From NCBI GenBank assembly GCA_033816765.1, contig CM066290.1, positions 3,782,001 through 3,846,000 on the forward strand: a stretch of 64,000 bases of DNA. The letters run 5' to 3'. The position numbers and the translations under genes were made by a program. Below the pieces are notes generated by a model. It saw only the letters and a list, made by a program, of their open reading frames with translations, was not told the origin of the DNA and ran no database searches. Shown one piece after another: positions 11,139 to 22,563 of the stretch (position 1 is the first letter of the stretch; each line of letters begins with the position of its first letter). This stretch comes from Nothopassalora personata. Taxonomy: Eukaryota; Ascomycota; Dothideomycetes; Mycosphaerellales; Mycosphaerellaceae.

Positions 11139-12499
11139 CGCGGTAGCCTGGGCGTGATCGCTTGCTGTAGTGTATCGTCGATGACAAAGCGAAAGCTTCA
11201 AACAATCTTGCAGCTCATGAGAAATGGGAACAGTTACTGTGCTGACTGCCCAAGAACAACAGCTACACTTCGCCAGCAGAGCGATGCTGCTGACGTCTGA
11301 TATAACACATGGCAGAACACACCGTACAGCCGTTGAGACGTCCTCCCTCGACCATCGAGCATGGTAGGATGGCTTTGAGCCAGTATGCCGGGTCCGGCTA
11401 GATGGGAAGAGCAAAAAGAGCCGCGCGCATGCCTGGAAAGTTCCTGTGATGTTAAATCTGGAGTAATTTAAAATGCCTGGTCTGGGACGAGGCTTCGATA
11501 CCGTTGCGGAGAGCATCCTGTTTGACTGCATGGCGCCCTGTATGTATAGCGACAGGTTATGAAGCTGGCCGCGGAAAAAAGATCACGTTGAAAATCTTCC
11601 TGCGAACCAGCCTTTGCACTCTCTGGCCAGCGATTCGTAGTGACTGGCTAGCGATGCGTGGAAGCGTGCGTGTTACCTTCTAACAGGACGACTTTCTGTA
11701 CGCCCATCAAGACCGAAAGGGGCAGTGCCAAGGATGGACCAAGATACACCGAAGCCTTTCAGCGTCGGGAAACTTTTGACTGACAGGCGCCTGCCTGTGC
11801 GGAGATTTCGGAAACATTATTGAATTTGCAGCAGGAGCAGAGTCGAGCCTTGTCACTTCTCTTTGCCCCAGCCCACCGCCTTTTCCACAAATAGAGACCG
11901 ATCAATTTGACGGGCCCAAACACTCTATACTGCACCTCGAAACCCCTGGTCCTATTTTTTTGGCCGGCAGCGACGTACGAGCGGCCCGCAGGGCTATGTT
12001 GTCGTCCCCCAGCGCTCGGGAGCGAGTTGCAATTTGATAATATCTGATTAGAATTTGGTTAAAGCTAGGGGGAAGGCGGCGAACTGGGAAAAGGGGAAGT
12101 GAGGAGGAAAGTCAAGGCTCGTACGTCGCGCGTGCGCTGGCAAACCTCTAACTTAGGGTATCAGCATTCAAGCATTAAGCAACATTTGTTAGCATTCTCC
12201 CTGAACCGCCACACACCTGAGATCATTCGACTGACGTGAGATTTGGATTGGTTCCTTCCGCAATCGGATCATTCTCACCAACACTTTGCCACGTCGCATG
12301 AATAAGCTCCGAGACTGGGGTCATCCGAATACTTGATGGAAGCAAGGCGGTCGGAGCTCGAAAGCGCCAAGGACAGGAGAAGCATGAAGAGCCGCCCTTC
12401 CATCAAGACAACCCCAGTCGCTTTCGGGAATGTGGTGACTGCGCAAGATACCATACAGAGGTCACCATGCTATCGTGTTGCCGCGCGCGCGCTTCGAAT
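11139..12499. other. 1.36-kb intergenic region, MFS promoter side
   Basis: No supported gene. It holds the upstream region of the MFS gene and the terminator side of the phosphatase gene. An imperfect inverted repeat occurs at 12313-12419. Confidence 0.5.
12313..12419. repeat. Imperfect inverted repeat near the phosphatase 3' end
   Basis: GACTGGGG (12313-12320) and CTTGATGGAAG (12332-12342) recur as reverse complements CTTCCATCAAG (12397-12407) and CCCCAGTC (12412-12419). The arms are 19 paired bases with unequal internal loops around a 54-nt centre. It lies about 80 bp beyond the phosphatase stop codon, so it could fold in its 3' UTR. Confidence 0.7.
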
Positions 12500-14412
12500 C
12501 TAGCTGCTCTGTCTTGGGATGTTGAGCACATTCTCGTTGTGCTCAAACCACCGACCAGTGTTGGTATCCAGAGTGAGGTTGCTCACAGTCGTGTCCTTGC
12601 GTTGCAGAGCTTCGTTCCTGACACCTGCATCTCCGCCAACAGGCCTGGTCAATCGGTTTGCTCCAGCCGCGATGGTGAAGTTGGCCAACGGCACTTCGTA
12701 TCCATTCCGTGTGACCAGAGAAGGAGTGCCGAAAAAAGAAGCTCTCACTTCCTTCTTGCTGATCTGCATCTCGTAGTAGCCACGATAGTAGCTCTCCTGC
12801 CATTGTAGCTCCAGGTTGTCAGCGACAAGGTTGCGCGACTGGTTGTTGCAAAAGTTGATCGTGAACTCGTCGCCGCAAGAGGATGTGCTGGAGACGGCGG
12901 TACCTGCGAACTCGACACCAACAGCACCCATACCTGTCTCTTGGTCATAAGGCCTCTCCTCTAACCAAGTCAAGTCGGCCACCCAGTTTTCGTGGGTGTC
13001 TCCGGCAAGAACAATGTTATTGCCGATGTTGTTGTCGTAAAGGGTCTTCAATGTGCGATTCTTGTTGGCCATGTAGCCATCCCAAGCATCGGTGTTGTAA
13101 TCACTGCCGAACCAGCGCGTGGCATTAATCGTGGAGAAGACAACCTGCGAGCCGATGATGCGCCATGTTGAAGTGGAACGCTTCGAAGTGTTGTAAAACC
13201 AGTTCTCCTGAATGCTGCCCATCATAGTCCTTCCGGCATCATCCATGATCTCGGGGATGTAGTCCTCATTCCAACCCAGATCGGCGATACTTCGTTCATA
13301 GTTTCTCGTGTCCAGAATGATGAGATCGAACAAACTTCCCAGGCTGAAGCTCCGCCATATCCTCAGATTGTTGTCCATGTCGACCTGCCTGATCGGTATC
13401 CACTCAAAGTATGCGCGAACGGCGTTCATCTTGCGCTGATCGACATTGACCCTTCCATTTTCCTCGAAGGACTCTTCGGTGTTGTTTAAACCCGAGCTGC
13501 CGTCTCTGTAGCCGTTGTTTGACACCTCGTGGTCGTCCCACGTCGAAATCCATGGGTACTTTGAATGCGACAGAAGCAGATCCAAGTCCGTACGATAGGT
13601 TGCGAGACGAGCTCGGTAATCGTACAGAGTGAAGATCTCACGGTCAGGGCGAACAGCTCGGCCGTAGCTTGGCGAAGAGATGGCATACTCGTAGATGTAG
13701 TCCCCAAGGTGCACCACGTACTCCTCATTATCCTTTCTAGCAGAGTTGCCGTAGCCGTTGAAGTAGCCAGTCGGGAAGTTGCTGCAGGAGAAGATTGCCA
13801 CACCAATGTTGTCCACATCTTGATCCTTCGCAGGCGCAGTCTTTGTACGGCCCACTGGGCTCTTGTTGCTACTGTCGCACACAGTGAATTGGTAGTAGTA
13901 CCAGGTGTACGGCTTCAGGCCCTTGGCCTCGACTTTGATCGTGTAGTCGATATCGGAGCTCGTATAAGCCTTGCCGTGCGCTGCGGGGTGCTTCATGTCT
14001 TGATTCGGGGAGACGCCCCATTCGACGCAGACCGGGCTCTTGCTCGCTTCAACGTACTGTGCGGTGTCATGGTTGTAGAGAGCAGCGGTCCCTGAGACTG
14101 TCACGTTGCTGTCGTCGTTGTCCATGATCGGGCTGGCGCGCGTCTGTGCGTATCAGATTGTGCTATGAAGGTGGTCGTTTTGGTGCTTACCCAGAGAATG
14201 ACGCTCTCGGCGTACGGATCTCCAGAAGCAACGCCATGGGTGAATTGGACAGCAGCTGGGTCTTGATAGGATGCTCCGGCATGTCTCTTCATCACCTTGG
14301 GTATGGATATGGCCAGATTGTGGACGTTCGATGGAGAGCCATAGTTGATGTTGCCGTTGTACTCGGCATGTGCAGCTGCGAGCAGCGCGAGGAACGCTGT
14401 TGTCACCAGCAT
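12500..14412 (-). CDS. Secreted PhoD-type alkaline phosphatase
   Basis: Two exons, 14412-14191 and 14143-12500, split by a 47-nt intron (14144-14190, GTAAGC...CACAG). Splicing restores the family's 'VILWTR' motif across the junction and yields 621 aa. PhoD enzymes hydrolyse phosphomono- and diesters with a Ca/Fe centre. A Sec signal peptide ('MLVTTAFLALLAAAHA', 1-16) begins the protein; there is no twin-arginine motif of the bacterial type. After a fibronectin-like N-domain come the metallophosphatase motifs 'FSCSNFPTG' (about 192-200), 'HLGDYIYEY' (about 219-227), 'TWDDHEVSNN' (about 275-284), 'LDTRNYERS' and 'LAGDTHENWVADL' (about 452-464). Extracellular or wall phosphate scavenging is likely. 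Length is normal for fungal PhoD proteins. Confidence 0.9.
14144..14190 (-). other. Intron of the PhoD gene
   Basis: 47 nt with GTAAGC donor and GATACGCACAG acceptor on the - strand. It is phase 0 and separates Trp from Thr in the conserved VILWTR motif. Confidence 0.88.
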
Positions 14413-15713
14413 CGTGGCAGGGTGTCTGTGAAGGAATAACCATTCTAACCTCCCTTGCGACTTACCTCAAGCCATGCTGCCAGCTATATACATCGATGTG
14501 TCCGACAGCTTACTGTGTCGCTTAACATCTGCGATTGACGTGGTGGCACGACATGTTGGAATCCGCCAAGGTTAGGATCGCCGAGTCTCCTTGCTTGAGA
14601 CGAATGATGAGCTTGTTCGTGAGCACATGTCTTGTACGCAAACACTTCTCCTCGCGTGTTGCTCACGCAGCTCGAGCTTGTGGGCCCCAGCGTGGGCTCG
14701 GCGAACTCTTGGCTGCAGAGGCATTGTCGAATTGATATGTAGGCAATGGTCACGCCGCCAAGGGAGACGGGCGACGACTATGCTGTTCAGGTTGTGGTGA
14801 TCAAGGAGAAGGAAGCGAGAGCGCAGCAAGAGCAAAGCTCTTAACACGCATGCTTAGTAATCGTACCATTGAAACGGACATTGCAACATGGTCATGGTTG
14901 CAGTCGAAGATACAGACATCGATATGAAATTCACCTGACAGATCCGCGTCGTGTCCAACAACCATCGATTCGTTGCTACTATGAGGTGCTCAAGGATGGA
15001 TAACAGCAGTTTGCCACCACGAAAGATGCAAAAAGCATGACACAGGATTGATGTAGTCATCTCCCGATACAGAGGCAACGAAAGAGAGTCCCAGGGAACT
15101 CCTCTGCTTTGCAGATCGAGGCAACAGGTTGGATTTCTGCAGTCCAACGGTGCCGACTATGCCCAAGGCGTTCTCTTCCTTCGCCGGTAGTTGAGTTAAC
15201 CAGGGAGAGGCTCCGACTTCACGTGAGTGCGGGTGTGGTCTTGAGCTTCTTCGTTTTGACCAGCTGGTTGCTTGTCAGAGTTGTGGTCCGCCTCACGCTT
15301 TAAGTCATCGTCGACACCTGGTTGCGCCTACTCATTGTTTTGAATAGTTTGGCCGTGCCATTGGTTCTCGCAGAGATTCCTCCTCCTGCTGCTTTCGCGC
15401 ATCTTTGAGGTCCTGGGTTAGATGCTGAAGCCCAAGCGGCTTGACTGATTCGTAGAGCTGGACACTCGGGGTTGCTCTTCACAGCCAGCGCCCGCTTGAT
15501 CTCGTGCTTGCGGCTATCTCTTAATGCCCTTCTCCCAGAGGGACACTGGCCATTGGTGATCCGGTATGTTCGCCTCCGGCTCTCGCTCAGGTGGCAAAAT
15601 AGATCCTTCACCGTAGTGTGCTGGTGCCTTCGGCTGGGGTGGCTCAAGAGTCTCGGCGCTGACACACTTTGATATTGCATCCTTGCGGAGACACTGGCTA
15701 GGGGATCATCATC
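14413..15713. other. Intergenic region, no supported gene
   Basis: Scattered short frames on both strands (up to 126 codons at 15300-15680, - strand) with no domain or splice support. The phosphatase promoter is expected at the left end. Confidence 0.5.
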
Positions 15714-16301
15714 TTACTGCTCATCCACCTCCGGACATACCTGCTTCGAGCACGTGGAATCCTCGCAGCCCGCCTCAAGATCCACCAACTTCCCCTTAGC
15801 CTTCTTCGTCTTTTGACGAACATCCTCCAACTCATCCCTCGCCTCCTTCACCTCCTTGCGCACATCACCCAGCTCCTCGATGGCCATCTTCATGTGGCAT
15901 TGCGCGATTTGCAACTCGGCCCGCATCCTCACCAGATCTTGCTCAGCTTGCTCTGCACATTGCTGCGTCGAACCAGCCTTGAGCTGAGCGTGATTGAGCG
16001 CATCTTTCGCTTTCTCAGTCTGAGATAGGATCTTGCGGATGTCAGCCTTGAGTGTATCGCGATATTCCTCGGTCTCCGTGGACCGCGATCTGACGTGGTC
16101 CAGTCGGGCATTCTCTTCGAGAAGTCTATCCTTTGCTTGCAGGATCTTGGCTCTGAGGTCGGCGAGCTCGTTTCTGCTCTCTTTGCAGTCTATGTCAGAC
16201 TCCTCCCAGAGAACGCCTGAGACGGATGATCCATCGGAGTCGTAGGATTCTTCTGAGTACCATTGCTCGCTTTTGGGCGAGCACGGTCGTGAGGAGGCCA
16301 T
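15714..16301 (-). CDS. Coiled-coil hypothetical protein, 195 aa
   Basis: I do not recognise a named family. The N-terminus (1-40) is Ser/Asp-rich and probably disordered. Residues about 42-178 form a long heptad-type coiled coil rich in Glu, Lys, Leu and Ala, with runs such as 'LRAKILQAKDRLLEENARL' and 'DVRKEVKEARDELEDVRQK'. The C-terminus has a small cluster of three Cys (CEDSTCSKQVC). A structural or scaffold role is possible but unproven. The sustained heptads and single frame argue that it is real. The next gene (16874-18022) is also a coiled-coil protein on the same strand. Confidence 0.6.
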   Translation of the reverse strand: MASSRPCSPKSEQWYSEESYDSDGSSVSGVLWEESDIDCKESRNELADLRAKILQAKDRLLEENARLDHVRSRSTETEEYRDTLKADIRKILSQTEKAKDALNHAQLKAGSTQQCAEQAEQDLVRMRAELQIAQCHMKMAIEELGDVRKEVKEARDELEDVRQKTKKAKGKLVDLEAGCEDSTCSKQVCPEVDEQ

Positions 16302-16873
16302 GATGAGATTGGTTCACCAGTTGATGGGATGTTGGACAGCGAATGTGGACTGCAGGATGAGCAAAGACCTCAATGGAAATGTTATTTCAGAATTGCTCCG
16401 GGAGGTCACAGTGCGAACACCAAGAAATTGCTACTAGCATTCAAGTCATTGGATATCATGATTGAGATGTTTCGGTAAGCAGCCAAACTGAAGCGTTCTT
16501 TTGCATGGGTTTCTCATGAGTTATGTCAAACCTCAGGACACGCAATGAATTCGACCTTATTCGACGATGATAACGTGTCGTCGGCAAAAGCAAAAGGACA
16601 AGAGGAAAAGAGCTCGCGAAGTTGGACTAGTGTGCTATGGAAGTGTAACAGGCTGGAGCTGAACTCCAACATCGCAGCGTGTTATGCATAACAGAAGCTA
16701 TTGAAAAAAAGGATTTTGGCTGTCCTCGGAGAGCACGTGGTAAGCCTCTAGAAGGAGGTATAAGCCATTGGGCGAATCGCATCGTGTAATGGCTGTCTTG
16801 GCTGCTTCTCAGTGAGCCACTGATGAGGTCTTGGCGCAACTCAGGACGTAGTTCACGTAGTGGCATGAGCCTC
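16302..16873. other. Intergenic region
   Basis: About 570 bp between two coiled-coil genes. It contains the probable promoter of the 195-aa protein and an 84-codon frame (16627-16881, - strand) with no support. Confidence 0.5.
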
Positions 16874-18022
16874 TCAGACAATCACCAAATCATCGTCATC
16901 GACCTCTTCGTCCTTTTCGTTCTCTTCATCGATCCCCAAATCCTCCCACTCGTTCTCCCCAGCCCCCTCTTCATCGCCTCTGTTCTGAGTCGTGTGCACG
17001 GCCTTTGACCAACGCTTCAAATCATCTGCCGGTGCCTCTACCATCGTGACAAACAACCGATGACCTACGACGACCAGCACGCCGGAGAGAATGACCAGAA
17101 TCCAGGGTAGACACAGTGCGACCAGCTCAATTCGCAGAATCTCCAGCAGAGGGTGCGTCACGACCTCGTCGTCTAATGACCAAGCGCCTGGTAGGCCACT
17201 GCCAGGTATGATGGCAACGTTCTCTGAATAGCTATGGTTGCCATCGGAAGGCTTCTGCTCCTGTGTCGGTTCTTCGTGGGTTGCTAGATACTCGTCTTTC
17301 GAATTCATTGAGGCATCCTCACTTCTCCACGAGGAAGCGTTTGATTCATCATCGGGGTCTTCGTCGGACTCTTCATCAGCGGCCTCGTCAAAGTCTTCGT
17401 CCGACTCTGCTTCAGTCGACGAAACGGCGTCCCACTCTCCCTCATCGTCGGAATCTGCGTCAGACTCGGGATCGGAATACTCATGATCTGATGGCGTTGT
17501 ATAATTTCCAATTGTGGTAGCCGGCAAAGGGAGTTCAACTGCAGCGTCAGTGGTGTCGTCGGTGGAATCATCCGTTTCACCCTCCCCGCAGCCTCGCTCC
17601 CTCTCCTCCGCCAGCACCGCCTCGCCTCGGAACATCGCCAATTCTACCTCCACCTCGTCAATCTCCCTCCTCAACCGCTCAGAATCCGCAACAATCTCCC
17701 TTGCCTCGGCTCTCGTCTCCAACAACATCCTATCCTCCTCCATACGTTCCCTCTTAATCTCCCCCAACTCATACTTCGCTTCCTGAACCATCCTCTGGTG
17801 AATCTCAAGCGCGATCTCAGCGAACGCTCTGTCAGCATCTACGACTTCTAGACGCAGCAATGCCAGCCTCGTCTGGCGCTCCGTGCCTTCAAGCTCGAGC
17901 TTCTTGGCTCGGATTTGGAAGTTGAGCATCCGCAATTCGGATGTCTTCATCTCTAGGTTAAGCTCGTGTTCAGGGTCGACTGAAACGGCTTGTGGTGGGT
18001 ATGGAAGTAACAGTTGGGCCAT
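16874..18022 (-). CDS. Acidic coiled-coil protein with a C-terminal TM segment, 382 aa
   Basis: No family recognised. Order of parts: a short N-terminal lead, a helical coiled-coil region (about 20-150, rich in Glu, Arg and Leu, for example 'REIVADSERLRREIDEVEVE'), a very acidic Ser/Asp/Glu region (about 155-245), one hydrophobic segment at about 290-313 ('LPWILVILSGVLVVVGHRLF'), and a second acidic tail ending in a DDDD run and LVIV. This suggests a membrane-anchored protein with a large charged coiled-coil domain. The start at 18022 gives 'MAQLLLPYPPQ'. The compositional order is too regular for a chance frame, but function is unknown. Confidence 0.62.
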   Translation of the reverse strand: MAQLLLPYPPQAVSVDPEHELNLEMKTSELRMLNFQIRAKKLELEGTERQTRLALLRLEVVDADRAFAEIALEIHQRMVQEAKYELGEIKRERMEEDRMLLETRAEAREIVADSERLRREIDEVEVELAMFRGEAVLAEERERGCGEGETDDSTDDTTDAAVELPLPATTIGNYTTPSDHEYSDPESDADSDDEGEWDAVSSTEAESDEDFDEAADEESDEDPDDESNASSWRSEDASMNSKDEYLATHEEPTQEQKPSDGNHSYSENVAIIPGSGLPGAWSLDDEVVTHPLLEILRIELVALCLPWILVILSGVLVVVGHRLFVTMVEAPADDLKRWSKAVHTTQNRGDEEGAGENEWEDLGIDEENEKDEEVDDDDLVIV

Positions 18023-18579
18023 GGTGGTGAGCTGTGTAGGCGGGATTGGTGGTGTTGTGATCTTCGAGGTAGATGTTGGTGTTCTGTGGAAATGGGCTGT
18101 GAGAGTGGTAGTTTATATCACAATGCCGTTTGAGGACAGATTGAGGGTTTTGGAGATTTGTAGTAGAGGACGGGACACGTCAACAGCAGTACAGCGCCAC
18201 CGATATTTCTTGAGGACAGACTGCGATGCGTCCACATCAGGCTGAAATGGAACAGGTCCGGTGGAAATGGAGAGATAATACGCCAGGAAGGCGATTGAAG
18301 CACACACAATCCATGTATAAACCTACTCTCTACCCTACCACAGAAGCAAAGAAAACTACACGCTGAAGACAGCGCCCGCAATATGCCAAGACTCTGTCTC
18401 GCGCCGCTAATCGCTCACTCGCTGCATGTCGCTATGATGGATGGTCGTAAAGTCGTAGGCTGCCTTAGTAATTCCTGCTTGAGTTGCCTGTCTCTATACT
18501 CATGTGATGGATGTCCCAGGTCGTTGATCGCTGTCCAATTGGTATCTCTGCGAGACTCCCTCGCGTGATGCTGCTGCTC
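18023..18579. other. Intergenic region
   Basis: About 560 bp with only short frames; promoter side of the acidic coiled-coil gene and terminator side of the proline-rich gene. Nothing else seen. Confidence 0.5.
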
Positions 18580-20906
18580 TTAGCGGCGGTATCTGCGACC
18601 GTCTCGGTCATATATGTACTCGCGCTCGTAGATATGCTCGTCGTATCTCGACCGTGGTGGCGCAGGAATGGGTGGTGGTGGTGGCAGCATCTTAGGCCGT
18701 CGTTCGCGCTCCTCGCGTTCCCACTGGATCTCCAGGATGCGGTCTCGGCGCTCTTTCTTGATCTCTTCGGAGATCTCAACCAGTCGAAGTACGTCTTCCT
18801 GTGAGGTTGTTAGCATGTCGTAGTCACATTACAATGACAGCAGAAACTCACGTATTTCAAGTACTCGATAACATAAAAGTGCTCATCGGTCTCTTCATAA
18901 TCGTAGCCCATCTCCTCAATGGCTTCTTTGATCACCAGATCCTTCGTAACTTCTGTCCACATCTTGTCACGCTTTCGCTCTCGTGGTCGCTCTTCGTTGG
19001 TGTGCGTGTGCGTAATCTTGATCTCCTCTTTGATCTCTCGTGGTGGCGCAGGCGCAGGTGGCGCAGGTGGCGCGGCTGGGAGCGGCGGAGGTGAGCGATG
19101 GCCGTTGATCGGTGAGCCATACTCATCCTCATAGATACGGTCACCCGAGATGAAACGTCCCTTCCTCGTGCCGGTGTATCGGTCCCAGTAAAGCTCCTGA
19201 GCGCCACCCCCAACACCGTCCATGCGCACACGTTCAGTGCCGGGAGGAATGTCCACTAGACCCCAGTCTTTGGTCGCGCCATTGTATGCTTCGCCAGGAT
19301 AAGCCCGAGAAGCAAGCTTGCGATTGTAATAATCCGCCTCTGCAGCCATTTCGTCGTCGTAGTACCGTCTTCGTGGTGAAGGCGATCTGCGCCGATCGAC
19401 AACACTGACTGACCGCTTGCGGTCTGAGTAGCGCTCAAGCTCACGACCCGGCGTCTCGGTCTCCTTGCGTTCTCGTTCGAAAGTGACCTCCTCGTCGTAC
19501 GCCTTACCATTCCGCACGCCCTTTCTTGAGATGCTAATCTCGAGGTCTTCCTCTTTCGTCTCCTCCTTCGCTGGTGGCGGGGGTGGGCTTGGTGGGGCTG
19601 GTGGTGGAGGGGTCGGCGATCGCGCTCGCTCCACACCGTGGTCGATGTGTCTGTGATGGGTGATGACTTCTTGGATGATTGGTGGTCGGTAAATTGGCTC
19701 AAGAGCGGGTGGCGGTGAGGGTTCTGGTTCCGGTTCTGGAGTTGGCTCACGTGGTGGCGGCTCAGGTGAAGGAGTTCTCGCTTTGCGTCGAATGATGATC
19801 TCTTCCTTCTCATAAGTCGGCGGGGGTGGTGGAGGTGGCTCCGGCGAGGGAGTTCGCTCCTTCCGTCTGATGATGATCTCTTCCTTTTCGTACTCTCGCG
19901 GTGGTGGTGTACGCGGTCTGCGCACAACCCACTCTTCCTCCTTCCGGCCAACCAAGACTCCACGGCTTTGAGATCTGTGGCGAGGCGGCGGACCTCTACT
20001 CTGCTCGCGAATTTTGATGTCGATTCCTTCCCTGGAGAAATCTCTCCCGCGGCCAGGTGGCGACCGCACCTCTCGCTCACGGAACTCGAACTCTTCCCGC
20101 TCGGCCTTGCGAGGCGGAGGAGGAGCTGGTGAGCGTCGAGACTCGCGAATGTCAATCTCCTCACGATCGATGACTGTACGTGCTCGAGATGGTGGCGGCG
20201 CTGCGCTTTTCTCGCGCTCGGTGATGTCGATTTCAGTCTTCTCAACTGTGCTTTTCGGTGGAGCTGGCCGATCACCTCCACCGCGTCTGAAGCGAATCTC
20301 CTCGACCGGCGCTTCACTCCGCGGCGGCGGTGGTGGTGCTGGTGGACGGCTCTCCTCACGACTGATCTTGATATCAAGCTCGTCCCGCTCGTCACGTGGC
20401 GGTGCCCTGGATCGAGCACGCTCTCTGTAGACTATACTCCTGTCCTCGTCGTCCTTGTAGGTGACTTCACTCTTCTGGCTGCGTGGGTACGGTGCAGGCG
20501 CCGAACGCTCCTCTCTGAAGACGATCTCCTCCTTCTCCACCGGCCGTGCAGTCGGAGCACGGGATCGTCTGGAAGGTGCACGACTGACGTAGTCGTCCTC
20601 GCTGCTGTCATCTCGTCGCACGACCAGCTGGCCCGCGTTAGACTGCTTGCCATAGTCTTCTCGTAGGAAGTCTGGTACCCGTGGGCCGCGCTCAGTGCGG
20701 CGATCGCTCACCACCGTGTCCCTCTCCTTCACCACCGTTTCCGCTCTGCGTGACTCTCGGTGAGGCTCAGGGTAGCTGGAGCGGGTCATGTCTGCCTCTA
20801 GGTCGTCGTAGTCCCGTTCATGTCGGGGTCGGCGGTAAAAGTCGCTCTCTCGTTCTTCGTAGCGGTCAGCCACCCGGTATTCCCGGTCTCGTGGATGTCG
20901 AGACAT
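18580..20906 (-). CDS. Large charged/proline-rich protein with DUF8035-like C-terminus
   Basis: Two exons, 20906-18852 and 18798-18580, separated by a 53-nt intron (18799-18851; GTGAGT donor, GCTAAC branch site, CTCACAG acceptor, phase 0); the product is 757 aa. Residues 1-480 are low-complexity Arg/Glu/Pro sequence made of repeated blocks pairing an acidic-hydrophobic motif ('EKEEIIIRRK', 'EREEFEFRE', 'RDELDIKIS') with proline runs. After 'ITHHRHIDHGVERARSPTP' comes a folded-looking C-terminal third with 'TKDWGLVDIPPGTERVRMDG' and 'MWTEVTKDLVIKEAIEEMGY', followed across the intron by a helical 'EDVLRLVEISEEIKKERR' segment. I place this C-terminal region with the fungal DUF8035-type proteins from memory; this assignment is moderate. 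Function is unknown. The splice is strongly supported because both sides belong to one helix. Confidence 0.75.
18799..18851 (-). other. Intron of the proline-rich gene
   Basis: 53 nt, GTGAGTTTCTG at the donor and ATGCTAACAACCTCACAG at the branch/acceptor on the - strand; phase 0. Without it the frame ends after 13 unlikely residues. Confidence 0.9.
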
Positions 20907-22122
20907 TGTTGCAAGTCAGCTGATGCCGGGCAAAGAGTGTGGTGATGTTCGAATAGAGATGTGATTGAATTGGGACAAGTCTGTGGCCCACGTTTCAGCA
21001 GGAGACGGCGTCGTGGGGCGTGTGGCAGCAGCTCAGCCAGCCAGCCGCTTCCAAGATGGGCTGGCTGTTCGTGTCAGGCGGGAGGGAAGTAGGCCTGACC
21101 ACAGATCCGCCCAGCTCCAAGAACGACTCTCCAGTGCAGGTCACTACTACTGCAAGCGCAGGCAATCGCAAACAGAAGCACTTCTTCATCTGCATGCGCG
21201 GGTGCTGTGCGCCGCGGTCCGTCGAGAGCAGCTGGAGGAGGGAACACCGACTCTTTTCTGACGTCCAGCCGGTGCCATGTCGTGTGGACAAGGATCCCTC
21301 AGCAAAGTAGTCAGGTCTCGCAGAAGGAGGAAGCTCTCATCAGCGTAATTAGTTGGTGGTGGGCTGCGGGACAGCTGGGATGGCGTCACTCTGCATCCAC
21401 GCCAGACGCCAGCGAACCACTCGGAAGCCCTCCAGCCCACGGCAGCAACGGTGACTGGGCAGCGACAGCGACGACGTGATGGCCATCGGCATTTGCACTT
21501 CGGTCGGGTCGACACGATGTTGACTGCGGCATCCCATTCAGAACATCCCACCCTGGCCGGGTAATGCCGGTCTCAATCAGAATACTGACGCTGCAACGAC
21601 TACACAATTAATGGCTCAAGACGTGGCTGGCAGCCGATGGAAGCATGGTCCGCACTTCTCCCGTCTTCTCCCCCCGACCTGCGCCTTTTGCTTGGGCTCG
21701 AAAACACGTCCCAGAACAAGGTCGCTCCTTGTTCGTGAATATGCATGACGTACGTAGGTTCCCATCTCGTTTCACCGCAGGTTTCGGACTTCGCCAGCAG
21801 TCGCTGCGGCACCGAAAATGGCTGGTCGCACGAAGCATGTCATGTATACAGCTGTGAGAACGAACGCTCAGGCACGCGCTAGTTCTAGGGCTGATGCGCT
21901 ACAGCTGCCCTTTGCTCCATGGAACGGAGTGATCAATGTAGAAGGTCCAACATCAATTAATGGGGCCCAGACATTAGGCGCCAGCTCTGCCTTACCACTT
22001 CTCCAAAGCAGTATCATCCTCACACACAAAATCGTCCTCCTTCGGTCCTGCCCTCTTCGTCTCATGCTCCTGACTCGGCACACCATTCTCAACATCCCTC
22101 ATCTCCTCCCTCCTCACCACCC
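20907..22122. other. Intergenic region
   Basis: About 1.2 kb with overlapping short frames in all directions, none supported. The left end is the promoter region of the proline-rich gene. Confidence 0.5.
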
Positions 22123-22563
22123 TCATTCCCTCCAACACCCTCTCAAATTTCTGCTCACCCCCTCAACCCCCTCCTCGTCTGCATCCTCTGACATCCCCAA
22201 ACCAAACTCTGCCTCAAACTCACAACTTGATACATCTTTCAAATCAACCCAAACGCCACAACAGCCCTCATCTTTCCCAGCCTCTGAAGACATCATCCCA
22301 GACACTCCCGCCAGACTCGCCCACAATACCACAAGAACGAATTCCGGCACGGCCCACCACGTACTCGTTAGAACACACCAGGAATGGGCCATGCAGAGAA
22401 GAATCGACAAGCGTGCGGTCATTTCTGCGTAGGTCCAGGCTGCTGAGGCATGTGTGCCGGTGTGGGTGAATTGGTTGAGGTCTGGAGCGCATAGAGCGAC
22501 GACGATTAGGGCTGAGATGAGTTGAGATCCCTTGCAGGTTATTCTGAGGGTATAGCCGGACAT
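22123..22563 (-). CDS. Small membrane protein, 146 aa (tentative)
   Basis: ATG at 22563 (GGC ATG TCC context). The first 90 residues hold two clear hydrophobic segments and one weaker one: 'LISALIVVALC' (about 16-30), 'SILLCMAHSWCVL' (about 53-67) and 'PEFVLVVLWASLAGVSGMM' (about 73-91). An acidic, Cys-containing tail follows. The pattern recalls short MARVEL-like four-helix proteins of fungi, but only three segments are evident, so a first exon or splice may be missing; the frame is open for about 40 further codons upstream without an ATG. A 204-codon frame overlaps on the other strand; its composition is less protein-like. Treat as a likely but unproven gene. Confidence 0.4.
   Translation of the reverse strand: MSGYTLRITCKGSQLISALIVVALCAPDLNQFTHTGTHASAAWTYAEMTARLSILLCMAHSWCVLTSTWWAVPEFVLVVLWASLAGVSGMMSSEAGKDEGCCGVWVDLKDVSSCEFEAEFGLGMSEDADEEGVEGVSRNLRGCWRE

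Noticed and set aside
21818..22432. 204-codon + strand frame
   Set aside because: Ser/Pro/Thr text typical of the reverse of a hydrophobic/acidic gene; the - strand frame is more protein-like.
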